Of a stretch of 13,351 nucleotides of DNA, positions 7,064-13,351 are shown piece by piece; the stretch's first letter is position 1; each line of letters opens with the position of its first letter. The stretch lies in NCBI GenBank assembly GCA_012519365.1, contig JAAYQH010000170.1:1-13351 (forward strand), in the 5' to 3' direction. This DNA is from Planctomycetota bacterium (lineage in GTDB: Bacteria; Planctomycetota; Phycisphaerae; Sedimentisphaerales; Anaerohalosphaeraceae). The notes beneath the pieces were generated by a model that was given only the letters and a program-made list of their open reading frames with translations, did no database searches and was not told where the DNA came from. The position numbers and the translations under genes are program-made.

Positions 7064-7609
7064 ATGCTTGAAAGAGGACTCGTACAAGTTTACACCGGCC
7101 AGGGCAAAGGCAAAACCACCGCCGCCCTTGGACAGGCACTTCGTGCCGCAGGCCACGGCGCGAAGGTACTGATTTATCAGTTTCTTAAACCCGCAGAGTT
7201 GGCTGTCGGTGAGCGAAGTTTTTTGACGGCCGGCACCATCGAAGGCATCACGCTGCGCACCCTCGATGAGCCGTGGGATATGTTTGAATCCATGGGCGAC
7301 GAAGAGGCGATCCAGCGGGTCCGCAAGGCCATCTCCGAGGCCCTGAAGGAATTGGAGACCGCCGCCCACGAGAAATATTACGATGTCATTGTACTGGACG
7401 AAATCGTCTTTTGCCTGGCCCATAATCTGGCCTCAATGGACGACGTTCGTTGCCTAATCGAGAACCGTGACCCGCACGTTGAATTGATTCTGACCGGTCG
7501 GGGTGCGCCCCAGGAGTTAATCGATATGGCCGATCTGGTCACTGAGATGCGGTCGATCAAACACCCCTTCGACAATGGCACCAACGCCCGAAAATGCATT
7601 GAGTACTAA
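7064..7609 (+). CDS. cobO: Cob(I)alamin / cob(I)yrinate adenosyltransferase (CobO/BtuR type)
   Basis: Transfers the 5'-deoxyadenosyl group of ATP to the cobalt of reduced corrinoids, forming the coenzyme B12 type cofactor. This 181-aa protein shows the CobO/CobA/BtuR fold: P-loop TGQGKGKTTAALG at about residues 11-23, with the reversed ATP orientation known for the family, DVIVLDEIVFCLAHN (Walker B-like) in the middle, LTGRGAP, and the closing MRSIKHPFDNGTNARKCIEY typical of the family. Length is normal. The ATG at 7064 was chosen because homology starts at once (MLERGLVQVYTG); the in-frame extension from 7025 lies in the preceding terminator. No other corrinoid gene is in the window, so salvage or a distant pathway is implied. 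It has its own terminator. Confidence 0.93.
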   Translation: MLERGLVQVYTGQGKGKTTAALGQALRAAGHGAKVLIYQFLKPAELAVGERSFLTAGTIEGITLRTLDEPWDMFESMGDEEAIQRVRKAISEALKELETAAHEKYYDVIVLDEIVFCLAHNLASMDDVRCLIENRDPHVELILTGRGAPQELIDMADLVTEMRSIKHPFDNGTNARKCIEY

Positions 7610-7654
7610 CCACCCCGGAAATTTTCGGCCGTCGTATTTTCAACGCGAACGCAC

Positions 7655-7680
7655 AGGGGCACGCCTGTTTGCCCTTTTCC
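7655..7680 (+). terminator. Intrinsic terminator after cobO
   Basis: AGGGGCA (7655-7661) pairs with TGCCCTT (7670-7676), 7 bp with one G-T pair and an 8-nt loop. The right arm runs into TTTT-CC-TTTTA. It lies 45 nt after the cobO stop and just before the end of the convergent gene at 7688. On the other strand no U-tract follows, so it acts for cobO only. Confidence 0.7.
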
Positions 7681-7687
7681 TTTTATC

Positions 7688-8398
7688 TTATTTTATGGCA
7701 GCTTTGTCCATTGATTCGAGCAACAGTTCTTCAAGGTCACGGGCGGCGTGTTCCACGTCGAGCTGATTCATAAAGAATTCCGTCGCACCAAACCGCCGCT
7801 CGGCCAACATCCGCACCGACTCAAACCGATAACTTTCCTTGAGTCGGGCCTGCCAGTAGCGATAATCAACCTTGCGACGCCAGCTTTCCAACACATCCGA
7901 GACGCCCTTGCCGTGAATGGCATAACGGCGAAATTCGTTAAACAGTCCCACCACCCCCATATCCTCCAGATTGCGGGCATCCGACAGAATCATCGCCTCG
8001 ATCATCTCCGTAAAGCGATTGCTTGACTCAACAATGATTTGGTTGATTTTATCGATCCTCGGCCCAGCCAAGGCGCCGGAGAGTTTGTCAGTCACCACCT
8101 GCGTGGAAAAGTCACGCAAATCCGTCTGGCTGATATCCGCCAGTACCAGACGGGCCGACATATCCTCGGCATCGGCATAATGGGCAAACCCCGCGTCGGC
8201 AAAGTACGTCGCAGTAATCAGACAAAACCGCTCCACCGGAACATTTTTTTCCGTCAATTCCGGCATCCGGCAGATGTGCTCGACATTCCGCAATATACGC
8301 AGCGTCCGATCCCATAACCAGTTGTCTTTGATTCCTGCCAGCGTGGGCACGCAAAGCACTTGCTGGGCGATTTGGCGTATCACATCGATTTCTGACAT
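7688..8398 (-). CDS. HD-superfamily-like protein, probable pseudoenzyme
   Basis: A soluble, all-helical 236-aa protein. The segment IEAMILSDARNLEDMGVVGLFNEFRRYAIHGKG (about 133-165) resembles the last conserved stretch of HD phosphohydrolases of the YedJ/YpgQ kind (QDADRLDALGAVGIARTF...HG), and the C-terminal helices (WQARLKESYRFESVRMLAERRFGATEFFMNQL) match their tail. The metal-binding His residues do not appear: the expected DWxHxxRV is LWDRTLRIL (29-35), the HD pair in the middle is FADAG (66-70), and the later His position reads IIVESS. Asp140 of the final motif remains. So either the family link is wrong or the protein has lost catalysis. The start is the ATG at 8398 with a very strong AAGGAGATG just upstream; the open frame continues to 8656 but that part looks non-coding. 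It is convergent with cobO and divergent from the gene at 8774. Confidence 0.75.
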   Translation of the reverse strand: MSEIDVIRQIAQQVLCVPTLAGIKDNWLWDRTLRILRNVEHICRMPELTEKNVPVERFCLITATYFADAGFAHYADAEDMSARLVLADISQTDLRDFSTQVVTDKLSGALAGPRIDKINQIIVESSNRFTEMIEAMILSDARNLEDMGVVGLFNEFRRYAIHGKGVSDVLESWRRKVDYRYWQARLKESYRFESVRMLAERRFGATEFFMNQLDVEHAARDLEELLLESMDKAAIK

Positions 8399-8773
8399 AA
8401 CATCTCCTTGACTCTTTAACTCGGCGTTTTTCGACGCGTCCGTTTTTGCCGTCTCTTTCGCGTCGTCACATTTACAAATCGGTTCTGTCGCCAATTGGCG
8501 AGCACGGCCTACACTTCTTTTTATCGATACAAACGGACTGTTAAAGCCAAAAAATTTTGAAAAATTTTTCAATTTCTGCCTGTTTGTACAAAGCCGCGGC
8601 CTGCAACTACCGAAAAATAATGTAGATTTTACACAGACAGTGAGGAAAATGCCCAAAAATGGTCAATAAAGTGGATGCAAATGGCCGATGAACATGGTAT
8701 AATCGACGTAATGGAATGCATCTATAATAAAACGCAAAGGCAGAGCAGGTTGGCCCAAACGTCAGGGAAGATA
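8399..8773. other. Divergent intergenic region with three perfect palindromes
   Basis: No gene is supported here, although a minus-strand frame stays open to 8656. The region carries three perfect palindromes: TCGCCAATTGGCGA (8488-8501, 14 bp), TTGAAAAATTTTTCAA (8557-8572, 16 bp) and TTTGTACAAA (8583-8592, 10 bp). Such sites are typical operators for dimeric regulators, but none was matched to a known factor. The plus-strand promoter for the downstream gene lies at 8695-8703. No convincing promoter for the minus-strand gene was found. Confidence 0.5.
8695..8703 (+). promoter_or_regulatory. Extended -10 promoter for the amidase-like gene
   Basis: TGGTATAAT is an exact extended -10 element (TGn plus perfect TATAAT at 8698-8703). 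No -35 of note lies 17 nt upstream, which is usual for extended -10 promoters. Transcription would start near 8710, excluding the open-frame start at 8675 and leaving a leader of about 64 nt to the ATG at 8774. Confidence 0.65.
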
Positions 8774-9295
8774 ATGGCAGGTCAAAATCGCACGGTGGCA
8801 GTGTTGTTCGCCCTGCTGGCGGCGATGACCGTGGGTGCGATGGTACTGATGACACTGGATCAATATGCGCCCGGTGCGGGGGCATACAGTTTGTCCAGTT
8901 ACCTGCGTCTGGACCCTGTCGAGCAGGTGGTCAAAAATACCCTGCAAACAGCGCCTGCCCAATGGGACGGCATTGAAGTGTTTTACAGCCGGACACGGGC
9001 GGGCAATGTAGATGAGCTGCCTCTTTTGATCAGTCTGTCCGGCGGCCAGGCCGAGCAGTTCCATTTTCTGGTCTGCAACGGCAACGGAGCCGAGGACGGA
9101 CACATCCAAACTACGCCCCAATGGCGCCAGCAGGCCGCCGCCGAGCAGAGCGGCACGATTCGTATCTGCGTCGTCGGCGACAGTCGAACACCCCTGACCA
9201 ACAGCCAGATTCAGCGAACCAACGATCTGGTCGAGAACCTGAGCCGCACGTTTAATATCGGCCCCCGCCGGATTCGCTATCCTGCAAATTGGTAA
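8774..9295 (+). CDS. Membrane-anchored PGRP/amidase_2-like protein lacking zinc ligands
   Basis: 173 aa with one N-terminal membrane segment (about 7-26, TVAVLFALLAAMTVGAMVLM) and no cleavage site seen, so probably anchored with the domain outside the cytoplasmic membrane. Residues 64-173 recall peptidoglycan-recognition/N-acetylmuramoyl-L-alanine amidase domains: FHFLVCNGNGAEDGHIQTTPQWRQQ (96-120) parallels the family's YHFVIGNGNG..DG.IE...RW, and IRICVVGDSRTPLTNSQIQRTNDLV (129-153) parallels GICLVGNF...PT..Q...L. The zinc ligands are gone: the IHHSAT site reads VFYSRT (69-74), the GAH site reads AAAEQSG (121-127), and the chain ends at RIRYPANW, where GHRD...CPG would follow. It therefore cannot be a standard hydrolase; a binding role is inferred. 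The ATG at 8774 has AGGGAAG just upstream. Confidence 0.7.
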   Translation: MAGQNRTVAVLFALLAAMTVGAMVLMTLDQYAPGAGAYSLSSYLRLDPVEQVVKNTLQTAPAQWDGIEVFYSRTRAGNVDELPLLISLSGGQAEQFHFLVCNGNGAEDGHIQTTPQWRQQAAAEQSGTIRICVVGDSRTPLTNSQIQRTNDLVENLSRTFNIGPRRIRYPANW

Positions 9296-9319
9296 GCTTC
9301 GAGACAACCACACCTTTCC

Positions 9320-9345
9320 AGCCGGCCCTGCAAGCCGGTTTTTTT
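9320..9345 (+). terminator. Intrinsic terminator after the amidase-like gene
   Basis: CCGGC (9322-9326) pairs with GCCGG (9334-9338), extended by a G-T and an A-T pair, with a 7-nt loop and a run of seven T residues (9339-9345). It begins 25 nt after the stop codon. The strand is assigned by the T-run. Confidence 0.85.
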
Positions 9346-9425
9346 GTTTCAAATCCTTGGCCAATTCGCCCCCGAGCGGCGAGATATCAGCCCCGACGCG
9401 GGCACATTTCTATTCTCTGTATGTC

Positions 9426-9487
9426 CATAAAAAAACGACGTGTATCAAAGGCATTAGGGCCGGCTCGAAACAAGTCGCTTTTTTATG
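9426..9487 (-). terminator. Long-loop inverted repeat, probable pckG terminator
   Basis: Arms CATAAAAAAACGAC (9426-9439) and GTCGCTTTTTTATG (9474-9487) are complementary over 14 bp except one position. Read on the minus strand that position is a tolerated G-U pair; on the plus strand it is an A-C mismatch. This favours use on the minus strand, where the stem lies 20 nt after the pckG stop and runs into seven T residues. The 34-nt loop is long, so a shorter inner fold may matter. Confidence 0.5.
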
Positions 9488-9506
9488 TCTAATAAGACGG
9501 GGATTT

Positions 9507-11399
9507 TTACAGGACAAAGGGGCTGATCGTATCGCCGTATTGGGACTGAGCGTCTTTGAGACGGTTTCGAATCGCCTCGAAGGTCTCATACACCAGCGGC
9601 GGCGTATCGGAAACCTTTTCCCGATAAATCTTCTCAACATGGTCGTATTTGGCCAGCAAGTTGGTCACACGAATGGTAAACTGCTTTTCGTAGGCCTCTT
9701 TGGAGTAGCAAATCTTTAGTTTGTTTCGAAACAGCGGCACAAGGTCTTCATATCGGGGAATCCAACCCGTCGGCGTTTGAAGGGCATCCACATCACCGTG
9801 AACACGCTGCTCAGCCCAAAGCAGCCACACCATTTTATACAGTTTGCCGTTGAGGAACTTGCCGTTTTCATCCTGCAAAAAATAGTTGACCGAAAAGATA
9901 GCCGGCGGATTGTCAAGTGTTTGCCCAAAATTGAGATTGTTTTGGATATACCTGCCCAGCGGAACCGAAACAAAATCCTGATTGGCCATAATATTGAATT
10001 TTCGCACGCCGGCTTTGCCGAGGGTAGCGGCGGTGGTTTCCGATTCGATGGACGCGCCTTTGGCGATAATGCCCTCGACCCAATTAAAGGCCTGCTCGAT
10101 CGGCACGTGGGTATCACAGTCACGTCCCCCATAAATGATACCCCCGATGGGAACACCCTCGGGGTTGTCAAACTGGCTGTCCAGATTCTCAAGGGCCGAC
10201 AGTCGAATAGTGTATCGGGCGTTTTTGTGCGAAGGGGGGATGGGGTTGCCGTCTTTATCGGTTTTGCCTTTGTACCATGGGCCGCTGAAATTGATGCCCT
10301 TATCGGGGATCGGCTCGCCCATTCCCTCCCAGTAGGGTTTCCCGTCGGCGATCAGCACATTGCCGAAAATGACCTCGCCGGGGGTCTTTAGGGCCTTGAA
10401 AATGATAGGGTCATCCTGGGCATTGACATCGTTAATGATCCCAAAAATGCCCTGCTCGACATTGGCGGCATAGGCTTTACCGTTGCGTTTGCGGAAATAG
10501 GCAATATCATCGCCGACAATGGTCTGCCCCGGCAACATGGCAGTGCTGGTCTTGCCGCAGGCGGAGGGAAACGCGCCGGAAAAATAAGTCACCCGTTCAT
10601 GAGGCCCATGCACACCCATAATAAACATATGCTCGGCCAGCCAATCCCCATCTCGCGAGGCCCGCTGAATCGCCAGTCGCAGGGCCAGTTTTTTCAAACC
10701 GACGGTATTGCCGGCATATTGTGTGTTGACCGTATAGACCATATCTTCTGTCAGGTCAATATAGATCCGCCGTTTTTGCCAATTGAGGCTGCATCCGTTT
10801 TCATCCAGCTGCCCCTCGCTGTGCAGAAATCGGAAAAAGTTATCACTGCCCTTGAGCCGTTTGAATTGCTCATAGCCGGGACGATAGAGAATACTTTCGC
10901 TGTGGGCGACATACGGCGAATCTGTAATCTGGACGCAGGAAATCGAAAAATCCGACCCCGTCGGACACAAACACCAAAAACACACCAGCATCGTGCGGCC
11001 TTTCATAATGCCTTTAAGCAGGCTCCGCAGATCAGCAAGCCCTTCATCGCGGTCGATGGAGTTCAAACTTTGTCCCAATTCCATCCCTTTGGGCAGCAGA
11101 TACCGCGTGTTGGCCGGATCGCGTCCCTGATCGTGTGGACCGTCAAAATGATAGGTATGACCATCCGTAACCAGAGGATGTTCGCCGCCGCCATTGACGG
11201 CCCATTGCCGAATCGTGTCAATATCGCTCTGCGAATCGGTAAACACAACGACGTTATCCGGCTCGGTCAATTCGATCGCATCGGCCACAAAGGCGTTCAG
11301 GTGCGAATTATTCAACGCTGCTAACTTTTGACGATTATCCTGATCAAGTTTGCGTTGCAGGATATCCTGAACATCAGAAATGCTCAATTTGTCGGCCAC
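9507..11399 (-). CDS. pckG: Phosphoenolpyruvate carboxykinase (GTP-type, archaeal-like subclass)
   Basis: Interconverts oxaloacetate and phosphoenolpyruvate with a nucleoside triphosphate, linking the C4 pool with gluconeogenesis or anaplerosis in the cytoplasm. The 630-aa length fits GTP-PEPCK. Seen: MKGRTM and TDSPYV in the substrate domain, GLKK (K236/K237) and WLAEHM (H257) as Mn ligands, the P-loop FPSACGKTSTAM with catalytic C281, VGDDIAYFR with D298, and NARY (R395). Two places differ from the animal/typical bacterial enzyme: GGRDCDTHVPIEQAFNW (424-) replaces GGRRPxGVPLV, and NYFLQDENGKFLNGKLYKMVW (505-) replaces the WPGFGEN guanine-pocket loop. From memory both variants occur in Thermococcales/Thermotogales PEPCK, so this is probably that clade. 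The GTG at 11399 has GGAAGGGA upstream; the in-frame extension to 11534 has no homology. Divergent from sir2. Confidence 0.93.
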   Translation of the reverse strand: MADKLSISDVQDILQRKLDQDNRQKLAALNNSHLNAFVADAIELTEPDNVVVFTDSQSDIDTIRQWAVNGGGEHPLVTDGHTYHFDGPHDQGRDPANTRYLLPKGMELGQSLNSIDRDEGLADLRSLLKGIMKGRTMLVCFWCLCPTGSDFSISCVQITDSPYVAHSESILYRPGYEQFKRLKGSDNFFRFLHSEGQLDENGCSLNWQKRRIYIDLTEDMVYTVNTQYAGNTVGLKKLALRLAIQRASRDGDWLAEHMFIMGVHGPHERVTYFSGAFPSACGKTSTAMLPGQTIVGDDIAYFRKRNGKAYAANVEQGIFGIINDVNAQDDPIIFKALKTPGEVIFGNVLIADGKPYWEGMGEPIPDKGINFSGPWYKGKTDKDGNPIPPSHKNARYTIRLSALENLDSQFDNPEGVPIGGIIYGGRDCDTHVPIEQAFNWVEGIIAKGASIESETTAATLGKAGVRKFNIMANQDFVSVPLGRYIQNNLNFGQTLDNPPAIFSVNYFLQDENGKFLNGKLYKMVWLLWAEQRVHGDVDALQTPTGWIPRYEDLVPLFRNKLKICYSKEAYEKQFTIRVTNLLAKYDHVEKIYREKVSDTPPLVYETFEAIRNRLKDAQSQYGDTISPFVL

Positions 11400-11539
11400 T
11401 GTTATCCCTTCCTGCTTATCGTTGACATTATTGCTTAGAATCCCGTTAAATAAGTTCAAAATCCGGCAAATTCTAAAAAACGCCCCTCTGTTCGTCAATC
11501 TTTTTTTTGTCACCACAAGAACTTTTATGGACAAGAAGG

Positions 11540-11568
11540 GTGAAAATCAGACAAGTTTTCGGTATAAT
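11540..11568 (+). promoter_or_regulatory. Candidate sigma-70-type promoter for sir2
   Basis: A perfect TATAAT at 11563-11568 lies 17 nt after GTGAAA (11540-11545), which matches the -35 consensus at 4 of 6 positions. Transcription would start near 11575, leaving a leader of about 50 nt. A small inverted repeat, TGAT-4-ATCA, lies at 11575-11586, over the predicted start. Confidence 0.6.
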
Positions 11569-11626
11569 CACCTCTGATTGAGATCAAAAAGAAACGCGGT
11601 TTATTCTCAACAAAGGAAGAAGTGAT

Positions 11627-12370
11627 ATGTCCATTCAAGATAAGGCGACGCAATTTATAGAAGAGTTGAAGGCCTCTCATTATACGGCCGTATTGACCGG
11701 CGCAGGAGTTTCGACCGCCTCGGGGATTCCTGATTTTCGCAGTTCTAACGGGCTTTATTCCAAAATATCACCGGAAACATTTGATCTCAATTTTTTCCTG
11801 AATCAGCCGCAGGCGTACTACCAAATCGCCTGCGAGCACATTCACCCGCTGGCCGACAAATCACCGAATGTCACACATACCATGCTGGCTGAACTGGAGC
11901 GGCGAAACCTGGTGGATATGGTGATTACTCAAAATATCGATGGATTGCACCAAAAAGCCGGCTCCATAAATGTTATTGAATTTCATGGCAATGTAACGGG
12001 CTTTCACTGTACCGAATGCAATAAACCCTACACCCGTACCTGGGTGGATGCGCAAATTCAGAGCCGCCGCGTACCTCGCTGCCTCGCGTGCGGAGCGCTG
12101 GTGAGGCCGGATATTGTCTTTTTCGGGGATTTGATCCCCGTCGATGCCCTGTCGGCGGCTCAAAAAGCAGCCGAGCAGTCTGAACTGTTCTGTGTGTTCG
12201 GCTCGTCCCTGCAGGTGCAGCCAGCCGCCGGGATTGCAATGCTGGCCCGCCAATGCGGCGCGAAACTGTTTATCGTCAACCGTGAACCGACCGGAATGGA
12301 CAGTTGGGCCGATGAGGTCTGTTATGCCGATCTGACGGAGTTTTCCAAGGCAGTGCTGGAGCGGCTGTAA
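11627..12370 (+). CDS. NAD-dependent protein deacetylase, Sir2 family (class U-like)
   Basis: Removes acyl groups from lysine side chains, using NAD+ and giving nicotinamide and O-acyl-ADP-ribose. All functional motifs are intact in 247 aa: GAGVSTASGIPDFR (25-38), TQNIDGLH (101-108), catalytic H120 in EFHGN, zinc Cys pairs C128/C131 and C152/C155, PDIVFFGD (161-168) and GSSLQVQPAA (192-201). The order and spacing closely recall Thermotoga maritima Sir2, the model class U enzyme. The Tyr-x-x-Arg pair of SIRT5-type desuccinylases is not seen, so deacetylation is the likelier activity. The ATG at 11627 has AAGGAAG upstream. Divergent from pckG (227-bp gap); central-metabolism enzymes are frequent sirtuin targets, but a link here is inference. 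Confidence 0.95.
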   Translation: MSIQDKATQFIEELKASHYTAVLTGAGVSTASGIPDFRSSNGLYSKISPETFDLNFFLNQPQAYYQIACEHIHPLADKSPNVTHTMLAELERRNLVDMVITQNIDGLHQKAGSINVIEFHGNVTGFHCTECNKPYTRTWVDAQIQSRRVPRCLACGALVRPDIVFFGDLIPVDALSAAQKAAEQSELFCVFGSSLQVQPAAGIAMLARQCGAKLFIVNREPTGMDSWADEVCYADLTEFSKAVLERL

Positions 12371-12401
12371 GCGTTAAAATCACACGCGGCCGTTTTTTTT
12401 T
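12360..12401 (+). terminator. Probable intrinsic terminator overlapping the end of sir2
   Basis: CGGCTG (12362-12367, inside the last sir2 codons) pairs with CGGCCG (12387-12392), one G-U pair, extended outward by G-T and A-T pairs and followed by nine T residues (12393-12401). The 19-nt loop is longer than ideal, but the GC-rich arm plus T-run fits well. Confidence 0.5.
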
Positions 12402-12425
12402 GTGTTTTTATTTGTGTCAACACCC

Positions 12426-12434
12426 TGCTATAAT
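12426..12434 (+). promoter_or_regulatory. Extended -10 promoter for the final gene
   Basis: TGCTATAAT is an exact extended -10 element (perfect TATAAT at 12429-12434). No good -35 is present at 17 nt. Transcription would start near 12441, about 46 nt before the ATG at 12487 and 25 nt after the preceding T-run, so the gene is an independent unit. Confidence 0.65.
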
Positions 12435-12486
12435 AACCAACGTCCAATAAAAACGGTAATTGTTATTTTTTCAAAGGGATACTCAC

Positions 12487-13341
12487 ATGAATTTCGCCGA
12501 GTCGCCGGAGGATAAACTTACCATCGAATTATCCGAGCCGCAATGGCAATTGCTGCAAAAGGCTCGGTCCAGGATGGATAAAGACTTAGCGCGGTGCATC
12601 AGCGTCGCGGTCAAACGAAACAACCTGTATGAATTGTATCTGACAGAGGACGACGTAGAGGACTTGGCCGATTTCCTCGAAGAACAGGTCTATTCCGCCC
12701 GAAGCGAAAAGCAGAAAAATGCTTATTTTGAATTATTAAGTTATCTGGTCGATTTTCTGGATGACCAAGAGGAGGGGCTATTTCAGCCGCTGGTGGACAA
12801 TCAGTCGCAAATGACCGGCAGTGTGTATGTCATTCGGGTGGAATTGGCGGATGACAAGAAAATCTGGCGGCGGATCGCCATTCGCGGCGGCCAGACCCTG
12901 CATGACCTGCACAATGCGATATTTGAGGCATTCGACCGCGAAGAAGAGCACCTCTATTCTTTTTTCATTCCGCCAACCCCAAGCAAGAGTAAAAATATCA
13001 ATGTCTTTAGAGACAGTCCCGAATTTACCCATCCCTATGCCCTTGAGGATAGCCCGGTAACGATGTTACTCGGCATGTTTGATCCGAGCGGCCTGCCTCG
13101 CAACGCCGCAAGTACAGCGATCCAGACCCTCGACCTGGGCAAAGGCCACCGGATGTTCTATATCTTCGATTTCGGGGACAGCTGGGAGCATTGGCTCACC
13201 GTTGAGCAAACTGACGGCCAGGCAGACGAGGGCCCATATCCTCGGATTCTTGAACAACACGGCGACAGTCCGCCTCAATATTGGTACGGAGAAGAAATGG
13301 ACGAGCAGGAGGACGCCGACGAGTGGGACGAGGACCTTTGA
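12487..13341 (+). CDS. pRiA4b ORF-3-like domain protein with extra N-terminal domain
   Basis: A 284-aa acidic soluble protein. Residues about 113-262 carry the plasmid pRiA4b ORF-3-like domain: VYVIRVELADDKKIWRRIAI, QTLHDLHNAIFEAFD, HLYSFFI, FYIFDFGDSWEHWLTVEQ and PYPRILEQHGDSPPQ. The biochemical role of this domain is not established; it is found on plasmids and in chromosomes of many phyla and some annotations link it to mobile elements. The first 110 residues are helical and acidic with no family recognised. The last 16 residues are almost all Glu/Asp (about 269-284), and the family's PPEDxGG reads PPQYWYGEE. The start is the ATG at 12487 with AAAGGGA 7-8 nt upstream; the frame opens earlier (12460) without a ribosome site. 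No transposase or inverted repeats flank it here. Confidence 0.85.
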   Translation: MNFAESPEDKLTIELSEPQWQLLQKARSRMDKDLARCISVAVKRNNLYELYLTEDDVEDLADFLEEQVYSARSEKQKNAYFELLSYLVDFLDDQEEGLFQPLVDNQSQMTGSVYVIRVELADDKKIWRRIAIRGGQTLHDLHNAIFEAFDREEEHLYSFFIPPTPSKSKNINVFRDSPEFTHPYALEDSPVTMLLGMFDPSGLPRNAASTAIQTLDLGKGHRMFYIFDFGDSWEHWLTVEQTDGQADEGPYPRILEQHGDSPPQYWYGEEMDEQEDADEWDEDL

Positions 13342-13351
13342 GCCGCCGCTC

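Noticed and set aside
8399..8656. 86-residue N-terminal extension of the HD-like protein
   Set aside because: The internal ATG at 8398 has a near-perfect ribosome site. The extension covers the palindrome region and its translation looks non-coding.
12487..13341. Insertion sequence or transposon around the pRiA4b-like gene
   Set aside because: No transposase, terminal inverted repeats or target duplication are visible within the window, and the gene has its own promoter in ordinary spacing.
1..13351. CRISPR array or tandem repeat arrays
   Set aside because: No regularly spaced repeat of 20 bp or more was seen at any position.

Overview
The window reads as a stretch of bacterial chromosome with dense, mostly housekeeping genes. 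The best taxonomic guess is Planctomycetota, probably class Phycisphaerae. This rests on protein flavour (a PGRP-like protein with the NGNG..DG signature, an S16 with a basic/Ala-rich tail, a PilZ/HD/sirtuin mix) and on memory of such genomes, not on a marker-gene search. No tRNA, rRNA, CRISPR array or insertion sequence was seen.

Left half (1-6189, all minus strand). Read in the direction of transcription, the order is ffh, a 107-aa unknown gene, rpsP (S16), trmD, rplS (L19), yraN, truD and a menA/ubiA-type prenyltransferase that runs off the left edge. Six of these junctions are tight (1-nt TAATG overlap, 3-nt gap, 4-nt overlap, 17 nt, 12 nt, 59 nt). A 364-bp gap before rpsP probably starts a second transcription unit. 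The theme is protein synthesis and export: SRP GTPase, two ribosomal proteins and two tRNA-modifying enzymes. RimM, which usually sits between rpsP and trmD, is absent here.

Centre (6190-9506). A 410-bp divergent gap separates ffh from a small PilZ gene. It holds a GC-rich segment with nested inverted repeats ending in eight T residues, a candidate small structured RNA. Next come cobO (cobalamin adenosyltransferase), whose candidate promoter places the transcript start almost at the start codon, and a convergent gene for an HD-fold-like protein that seems to lack its metal ligands. A divergent gene follows for a membrane-anchored PGRP/amidase-like protein that also lacks its zinc ligands. The two apparent pseudoenzyme genes share a 375-bp divergent region with three perfect palindromes.

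Right half (9507-13351). A GTP-type PEP carboxykinase gene (minus) of a divergent, archaeal-like subclass faces away from a Sir2-type deacetylase. After a terminator there is a pRiA4b ORF-3-like protein with its own extended -10 promoter. Intrinsic terminators can be seen after the PilZ, cobO, amidase-like, pckG and sir2 genes, so this half is built of single-gene units, in contrast to the operonic left half.

No obvious new defence or mobile system is present. The items most worth following up are the two neighbouring apparent pseudoenzymes, the candidate RNA upstream of ffh, and the unknown gene translationally coupled to ffh.
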